Assembly: GCA_945903885.1 (NCBI GenBank)
Contig: CAMDPB010000014.1
Span: 1-10,723, forward strand
DNA from: Candidatus Finniella inopinata
GTDB taxonomy: Bacteria; Pseudomonadota; Alphaproteobacteria; Paracaedibacterales; CAITNM01
DNA length: 10,723 bases
Direction: 5' to 3'
The translations under genes were made by a program, and so were the position numbers. Shown here piece by piece: positions 7,148 through 10,723 of this stretch (the stretch's first letter is position 1; each line of letters begins with the position of its first letter). The notes under the pieces are model-generated. The model was not told the DNA's origin and did not search any database. It saw only the letters and a program-made list of their open reading frames with translations.

Positions 7148-7918
7148 ATGGTTCAATTTAGACTTCCTAAACACTCACAAATTCAAAAAGGTAAAATATT
7201 TAATCAGTTAGGTGATGCGCTATCAATGCGTACTTTTTACATTTATAGGTGGAATGCAGAAGATGGTAAAAATCCTCAAATGGATGAATTTACTATTGAT
7301 ATTAAAAAGTCAGGACCAATGGTTTTGGATGCGCTGCTACACATAAAAAACACCATTGATAGCACTCTAACTTTTCGTCGGTCTTGTCGTGAAGGCGTTT
7401 GTGGAAGCTGCGCCATGAATGTAGATGGCACAAACACTTTGGCATGCACAAAACACGTTGACGATATTTCAGGGCCCATACGAATAACTCCCCTTCCCCA
7501 TATGGAAGTTGCAAAAGACCTAGTGCCTGATTTGCGCCATGCATTTAATCAATATGCATCCATAAAACCTTGGGTACAAAATAACAGCGCCCCAAAACGT
7601 GAACGCAAACAAAGCCAAGAAGAAAGAGCCAAGCTAGATGGATTGTGGGAATGTGTATTGTGCTTTAGCTGCACAACGTCTTGCCCAAGTTACTGGTGGA
7701 GTAGCGATAAATATTTAGGTCCCGCAACTCTGCTTCAAGCATACCGCTTTATTGCTGATAGCCGAGACACAAAAACAAAAGAACGTTTAAATGCTCTTGA
7801 GGATCCGTTTAGTTTATATCGCTGCCATAGTATTATGAACTGCACAAACACCTGTCCAAAAGGGTTAAATCCTGCCAAAGCGATTGGCAGTATTAAAAGA
7901 ATGATGGTTGATAAGTAA
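7148..7918 (+). CDS. sdhB: Succinate dehydrogenase iron-sulfur subunit
   Basis: Iron-sulfur subunit of complex II (256 aa). It relays electrons from SdhA FAD to ubiquinone in the membrane anchor. An N-terminal ferredoxin domain binds [2Fe-2S] through Cys80, Cys85, Cys88 and Cys100 (SCREGVCGSC...AC). The C-terminal domain holds Cys169, Cys172, Cys175 and Cys236 for [4Fe-4S], and Cys179, Cys226 and Cys232 for [3Fe-4S]. The Trp-rich CPSYWWSSDKYLGPA segment lies at the quinone site. Two ATGs are adjacent (7145, 7148). I chose 7148 because MVQFRLP is the typical alphaproteobacterial N-terminus and the ribosome binding site spacing is better. It is the last gene of sdhCDAB. No convincing terminator hairpin with a T-run was found after it. 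Confidence 0.97.
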   Translation: MVQFRLPKHSQIQKGKIFNQLGDALSMRTFYIYRWNAEDGKNPQMDEFTIDIKKSGPMVLDALLHIKNTIDSTLTFRRSCREGVCGSCAMNVDGTNTLACTKHVDDISGPIRITPLPHMEVAKDLVPDLRHAFNQYASIKPWVQNNSAPKRERKQSQEERAKLDGLWECVLCFSCTTSCPSYWWSSDKYLGPATLLQAYRFIADSRDTKTKERLNALEDPFSLYRCHSIMNCTNTCPKGLNPAKAIGSIKRMMVDK

Positions 7919-7947
7919 CACCAAATTAATTCCTTATAATTTTATTA

Positions 7948-7965
7948 GGGGCTGTCCTAGATAAC
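7948..7965 (+). other. Sequence resembling an insertion-sequence terminus
   Basis: GGGGCTGTCCTAGATAAC resembles the terminal inverted repeats of some DDE insertion sequences, which often begin GGG(G)CTGTCC. This is from memory of the general pattern, not from a match. No transposase gene and no matching opposite end were found in the window, so this would at most be a relic. The orientation would put the element to the right, over the gene fragment that follows. Confidence 0.3.
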
Positions 7966-7973
7966 ACAAAGAA

Positions 7974-8063
7974 GTGTTTCATTGTTTTGATGATCGTGAA
8001 TCTGCTAAAAAATGGGTTTTTGATATAGCAAAAAAGCTAAAAATTACACTTGAAGCAAGATAG
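7974..8063 (+). pseudogene. Possible remnant: C-terminal tail of an unidentified gene (29 codons)
   Basis: A 29-codon open stretch from GTG to TAG follows an in-frame stop at 7962. The peptide contains HCFDDRESAKKW followed by VFDIAKKLKITLEAR. It has a balanced, protein-like composition with an amphipathic helix pattern, unlike random AT-rich DNA. It has no Shine-Dalgarno and lies directly beside the insertion-end-like sequence. I read it as the surviving 3' end of a truncated gene rather than a functional mini-gene. The family is not recognised. Confidence 0.35.
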
Positions 8064-8095
8064 TCATTAGAATTTCAATGTTTTTTATTTTGCTT
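8053..8095. repeat. Imperfect inverted repeat (hairpin candidate) in the sdhB-channel intergenic region
   Basis: AAGCAAGATA (8053-8062) can pair with TATTTTGCTT (8086-8095), giving ten pairs including one G-T wobble. A smaller CATT/AATG stem (8064-8067 with 8077-8080) lies inside. There is no T-run directly after the right arm, so it is not a classical intrinsic terminator. It could still slow or end sdh transcripts. Confidence 0.3.
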
Positions 8096-8139
8096 AAGAT
8101 CACAATTCGTCGTTAATAAATTTTTCATAATTATTCTTT

Positions 8140-8145
8140 TATACT
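8140..8145 (+). promoter_or_regulatory. Candidate -10 box for the ion channel gene
   Basis: TATACT (five of six consensus positions) ends 29 bp before the channel ATG. The surrounding DNA is very AT-rich and no clear -35 box is present at the proper distance, so the call is weak. Confidence 0.3.
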
Positions 8146-8174
8146 AAGTCCATGGGCTAAAATAATTTTTGATT

Positions 8175-8981
8175 ATGAAACTTCATAAAAACGTCATCAA
8201 ACTTTACGATCTGATGGAATCAAAACCAGGTCACTATTTTATTGGTATGATTGTGGTCATTAATGCTTTAGCGCTAGGCCTACAAACTTTTCAAAACATT
8301 CCACAACATATTTTAGAAATTTTGCATCACACTGATAAATTTATATTGGGCGTCTTTGTTACTGAACTAATAGTAAAATTACTTGCAGGAGGAACCTCCT
8401 TCTTCCGCAGTGGATGGAATGTTTTTGACCTAATTATTGTGGTTGGCTCAATATCTGATAACCTTGATTTTTTGCCAGTTCTTCGAACGTTTCGCGTTAT
8501 GCATTTAATGGCAATGATGGATGCTTCTCCAAAAATGCGGCAAATTCTTAGCGGTTTCTGGAAAGCAATTCCTGGTGTTGCAAATGTGCTGGGTCTCTTA
8601 TTGTTATTTTTCTATATATTCTGCGTATTAGGTGTCTTTATGTTCCGTGATCTTGGAGCGTCTGAATTCCAGCACATTGGAGTTTCAATGAAGACAATGT
8701 TCCAAGTTTTGACTGGAGATGACTGGACAAATGTAATGCACTCAACCGAAAAAGTAGCAAAATATGCAAGCGCATACTTCATATCTTTCTATGTGCTTAT
8801 GGTTTTTATTATTTTAAATTTGTTTATTGGTGTTGTTGTGGGTGCGATGCAATCTGCAGAAGAAGAAATTTTCAATAAAAGTGACGATGATACCAACACA
8901 AAACAGCTTATTCTTCTCGAAAATTTTAAAAAGCAACTTGATCGTTTAGAAAAAAAATTAGAAAATAAAAACCCTAAATAG
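8175..8981 (+). CDS. Single-domain voltage-gated-type cation channel (NaChBac/NavAb superfamily) with Cav-like filter
   Basis: Product of 268 aa with the six-helix plan of bacterial voltage-gated cation channels: S1 (about 20-39), S2 (46-71), S3 (81-98), S4 (102-127), S5 (132-157), pore loop (170-190) and S6 (197-226). A charged C-terminal helix (247-265) could form the tetramer coiled coil. Strong anchors to NavAb are PKMRQIL after S4, IPGV at S5, FQVLT at the filter, and Asn215 in S6 (LNLFIG). The filter reads T180-G-D-D-W-T-N186, against TLESWSM in NavAb, so it is acidic and calcium-channel-like. S4 has Arg104 and Arg107, but His110 and Ala113 replace the third and fourth gating arginines. 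The start is ATG 8175; a TTG at 8169 would add only two residues. No Shine-Dalgarno is visible. The stop overlaps the end of convergent waaA. The family is secure; calcium selectivity is inferred. Confidence 0.92.
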   Translation: MKLHKNVIKLYDLMESKPGHYFIGMIVVINALALGLQTFQNIPQHILEILHHTDKFILGVFVTELIVKLLAGGTSFFRSGWNVFDLIIVVGSISDNLDFLPVLRTFRVMHLMAMMDASPKMRQILSGFWKAIPGVANVLGLLLLFFYIFCVLGVFMFRDLGASEFQHIGVSMKTMFQVLTGDDWTNVMHSTEKVAKYASAYFISFYVLMVFIILNLFIGVVVGAMQSAEEEIFNKSDDDTNTKQLILLENFKKQLDRLEKKLENKNPK

Positions 8982-10215
8982 CTGCAACGATCTCATCAAC
9001 TTTTTGATTAATCAATTGTTGACTGCTTACAATTCGTTGCTGCAAATTTTCCACCAGTGCATTAACTTTTTCAGGGTCAGTTAATAGATCTTTTAAAGTA
9101 TCAGTCAATTGATCAATATCTGTTTGTCGACATGGCATTTCTTCAAATAAATACATCATGTCATTAACATTGAAAAAGTGTGGCCCCCATAAAGGAAACG
9201 TACCAATCATAGCTGGTTCTAAAGGATTGTGCCCGCCCACAGGAACAAGCGATCCTCCAATGAATGCAATTGAACTAAGACGGTAAAATATGCCCAGCTT
9301 AGCCATAGCATCAACCAACAAAATATCCTGATCGTGAAGATGTTGGTTTGTGAATCTTGCAACTGTTAAGTCTTCTCTTTTTTGCAAAACATCATCACAT
9401 CGCTCAACATGCCGAGGCACAATAATGGTTAAAAGATCTGGGATATCTTTTTTAAGGACTTTGTGAATATTAAAAACAAACTCCTCTTCACCTTTATGCG
9501 TGCTAGCAGCTACCCAACAAGCACGGCCACCAATTTGCTTTTTCCAATCCAAATACTCATCTTCATCAAAAGGAAGCTTTTCACTTAAAAGCTTTATGTT
9601 TCCTAAAGTCCTTGCACAACTTGCTCCTAGTTTGTGGAACCTTTGAGTGAATATATCACTTTGAGTGTAGATAGCAGAAAAACATCCCCATAGTTGCTTA
9701 GAAATTTTTTTAATAAACAACCAGTTGCGTAAACTAGTTCCAGACAATCGTGCGTTAAGAAGAGTAATGGAAATATTGCGCTGGTGGGCTTGCAATAAAA
9801 TGTTTGGCCAAATTTCTGATTCTATAAAAAAAATGTCTTTAGGTTGCCAATGGTCTAAAAATTTATTTGCCCATTTGGTTGCATCAAAGGGAATAAACTG
9901 ATGGATGGTATTCTTGCTCATTCTTGCGCTAACAACCCTTTGTGCTGCAGTAGTGGTGGTTGTAATTAAGAAATGCGCATCTGGTTTTTGTTCTGTTATT
10001 TTTTGAATAATTGGCAATATTGAAAGGCTTTCACCAACACTTGCTCCATGGAACCAGATTAATTCCCCTTCTGGACGTTTCTGCTCAGATATTCCATACC
10101 TTTCTGAATAGCGCACTGGATGCTCCAACCCTTTTTTTAAACGTCCGTAAATCAAAAAAGGTGCACAAATGCGCACCAACGTAGACCAAAGCTTTAAAAG
10201 GATTGTGTAAAACAT
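8974..10215 (-). CDS. waaA: 3-deoxy-D-manno-octulosonic acid (Kdo) transferase
   Basis: Inner-membrane GT-B glycosyltransferase (413 aa) that moves Kdo from CMP-Kdo to lipid IVA in lipopolysaccharide core synthesis. An N-terminal hydrophobic segment (about 3-24) anchors it to the membrane. The catalytic base is Glu62 in FHGASVGES. Other family motifs are ESEIWPN (132-138), LNARLS (153-158), AASTHKGEEE (236-245), IVPRH (265-269) and VGGHNPLEPA (326-335), which includes the CMP-binding region. The length agrees with the family (about 420 aa). The start is ATG 10215, only 4 nt after the stop of the Trm112-like gene, so the two are probably in one transcript. The 3' end overlaps the convergent channel gene by 8 bp (8974-8981). 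Whether it adds one or two Kdo residues cannot be told. Confidence 0.96.
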   Translation of the reverse strand: MFYTILLKLWSTLVRICAPFLIYGRLKKGLEHPVRYSERYGISEQKRPEGELIWFHGASVGESLSILPIIQKITEQKPDAHFLITTTTTAAQRVVSARMSKNTIHQFIPFDATKWANKFLDHWQPKDIFFIESEIWPNILLQAHQRNISITLLNARLSGTSLRNWLFIKKISKQLWGCFSAIYTQSDIFTQRFHKLGASCARTLGNIKLLSEKLPFDEDEYLDWKKQIGGRACWVAASTHKGEEEFVFNIHKVLKKDIPDLLTIIVPRHVERCDDVLQKREDLTVARFTNQHLHDQDILLVDAMAKLGIFYRLSSIAFIGGSLVPVGGHNPLEPAMIGTFPLWGPHFFNVNDMMYLFEEMPCRQTDIDQLTDTLKDLLTDPEKVNALVENLQQRIVSSQQLINQKVDEIVAAI

Positions 10216-10219
10216 AAAA

Positions 10220-10417
10220 TTATTTAGACGGCGCTATGCGTTCCATTTCTGTATCTGATAACTGCCTAGCTTCATCTCCAAGCATAATCGGAATTCCCTG
10301 ACGAATAGGATAAGCCAAGCGCGCCGCAAGGCTAACTAGCTCTTGAGCATCTTGGTCATAAATTAGGTTAGTCTTGGTCAAAGGGCAGACTAACAATTCC
10401 AGAAGTTTTTTATCCAC
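10220..10417 (-). CDS. Trm112/YcaR (UPF0434) family small protein, zinc ligands lost
   Basis: Product of 65 aa matching the Trm112-like/UPF0434 family: LLELLVCPLTKTNL, then ELVSLAARLAYPIRQGIPIML and DEAR. Eukaryotic and archaeal Trm112 activate methyltransferases; the role of the bacterial version is not settled. In E. coli YcaR the CPVC and LIC cysteines form a zinc site. Here only the first Cys remains, the second being Thr and the third Ser, so zinc binding is unlikely. From memory this loss is common in alphaproteobacterial members. The start is GTG at 10417, 3 nt after the upstream gene's stop, with a weak AAGG about 9 nt before it. It sits between a LON-domain gene and waaA in one tight run. 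Confidence 0.85.
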   Translation of the reverse strand: MDKKLLELLVCPLTKTNLIYDQDAQELVSLAARLAYPIRQGIPIMLGDEARQLSDTEMERIAPSK

Positions 10418-10420
10418 AGT

Positions 10421-10723
10421 TTAATGCCTTGTCATAGAAGGAGTAGCGCCTTCAAAATTTGCAAATTCAATAAGTTGAGTGATCATCTCTGATTGCAATT
10501 CCAAACTCGGTGCTTCAAGCAATGCTTGCTTTTCTCGAGCATCAAAGGGACATACCATGGTTAGTGCGGCAATTAATTTAGCATCAGTGGTCTGATCAAT
10601 TTCTTTCCAATTTGGCGCTACGTCATACTGACGAAAATATCCATCTAATGCTTGTAACAAACGCTCACGATCAATTTGAATTTCGGTTCGCTCTTGCAGG
10701 TCTTGAAGGTAGCGCTCATAAAT
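10421..10723 (-). CDS. LON peptidase substrate-binding domain protein (C-terminal part, 5' end off window)
   Basis: The frame is open to the right edge of the window, giving the last 100 codons. The residues fit the end of a stand-alone LON N-terminal (substrate-binding) domain protein: RERLLQALDGYF, W.EI, LIAALTMVCPFDAREKQALLEA and a final helix. It lacks the AAA+ and protease domains, since the gene stops 3 nt before the next start. Such stand-alone LON-domain proteins are usually about 200-220 aa and are often followed by a Trm112-like gene in alphaproteobacteria (recalled, not checked). A TTG at 10660 is not the true start, because the frame and similarity continue upstream of it. Confidence 0.85.
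   Translation of the reverse strand: MYERYLQDLQERTEIQIDRERLLQALDGYFRQYDVAPNWKEIDQTTDAKLIAALTMVCPFDAREKQALLEAPSLELQSEMITQLIEFANFEGATPSMTRH

Noticed and set aside
7928..7950. CCTTATAAT...ATTAGG as a terminator of the sdh operon
   Set aside because: The stem is short, AT-rich and mismatched, and no T-run follows.
8138..8157. TTATACTAAGTCCATGGGC as a decayed right-hand inverted repeat of the 7948 motif
   Set aside because: Only scattered matches to the reverse complement (TTAT, CTA) with gaps; not better than expected in AT-rich DNA.
7919..8174. tRNA, small RNA gene or CRISPR array in the largest intergenic gap
   Set aside because: No tRNA arms or CCA-like end, no regularly spaced repeats, and very AT-rich sequence without a stable fold.
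1..10723. A multi-gene novel defence or mobile system
   Set aside because: All other genes belong to known housekeeping families with intact motifs. No transposase, nuclease-helicase, toxin-antitoxin pair or phage gene is present; only the channel and the nearby scar stand out.

Overview
The window looks like a piece of an AT-rich alphaproteobacterial chromosome, plausibly from a host-associated lineage (Holosporales- or Rickettsiales-like). This is inferred from the AT-rich third positions, an SdhB beginning MVQFRLP, a LON-domain/Trm112 gene pair, an erpA-xthA pair, and a small lipoprotein with a CYRTLG-type motif. The Kdo transferase indicates a Gram-negative cell that makes lipopolysaccharide. 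The genus cannot be fixed from this sequence alone. Almost all of the window is coding and the content is mostly housekeeping.

Region 1 (1-2640, minus strand) is a tight gene run read right to left: erpA (Fe-S carrier), xthA (exonuclease III-type AP endonuclease), gatC and gatA (tRNA-dependent amidotransferase; gatA runs off the left edge). A short divergent promoter region (2641-2710) separates it from ssb on the plus strand. ssb converges on a small lipoprotein gene (3166-3486, minus), which is divergent from a TerC-family membrane protein (3597-4511, plus).

Region 2 (4567-7918, plus) is the complete succinate dehydrogenase operon sdhC-sdhD-sdhA-sdhB. sdhC/sdhD and sdhD/sdhA overlap by ATGA, suggesting translational coupling. 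sdhB follows after a 39-bp gap with its own strong ribosome binding site. The products form respiratory complex II: a flavoprotein, a three-cluster iron-sulfur subunit and two haem/quinone membrane anchors.

Region 3 (7919-8174) is the only notable non-coding stretch. It holds a sequence resembling an insertion-sequence end, a 29-codon open fragment that looks like the tail of a lost gene, and an imperfect inverted repeat. It therefore looks like a small scar of past rearrangement.

Region 4 (8175-8981, plus) encodes the most interesting protein: a six-helix, single-domain voltage-gated-type cation channel of the bacterial NaChBac/NavAb superfamily. By hand alignment its filter is TGDDWTN. This carries at the equivalent positions the same three residues (D, D, N) that convert NavAb to the engineered calcium channel CavAb. 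Its S4 helix keeps only two of the four gating arginines. It may be a natural calcium-permeable channel with weak or altered voltage sensing.

Region 5 (8974-10723, minus) reads right to left: the C-terminal part of a LON substrate-binding-domain protein, a Trm112/YcaR-like small protein that has lost zinc ligands, and waaA (Kdo transferase). The waaA end overlaps the channel gene tail-to-tail by 8 bp.
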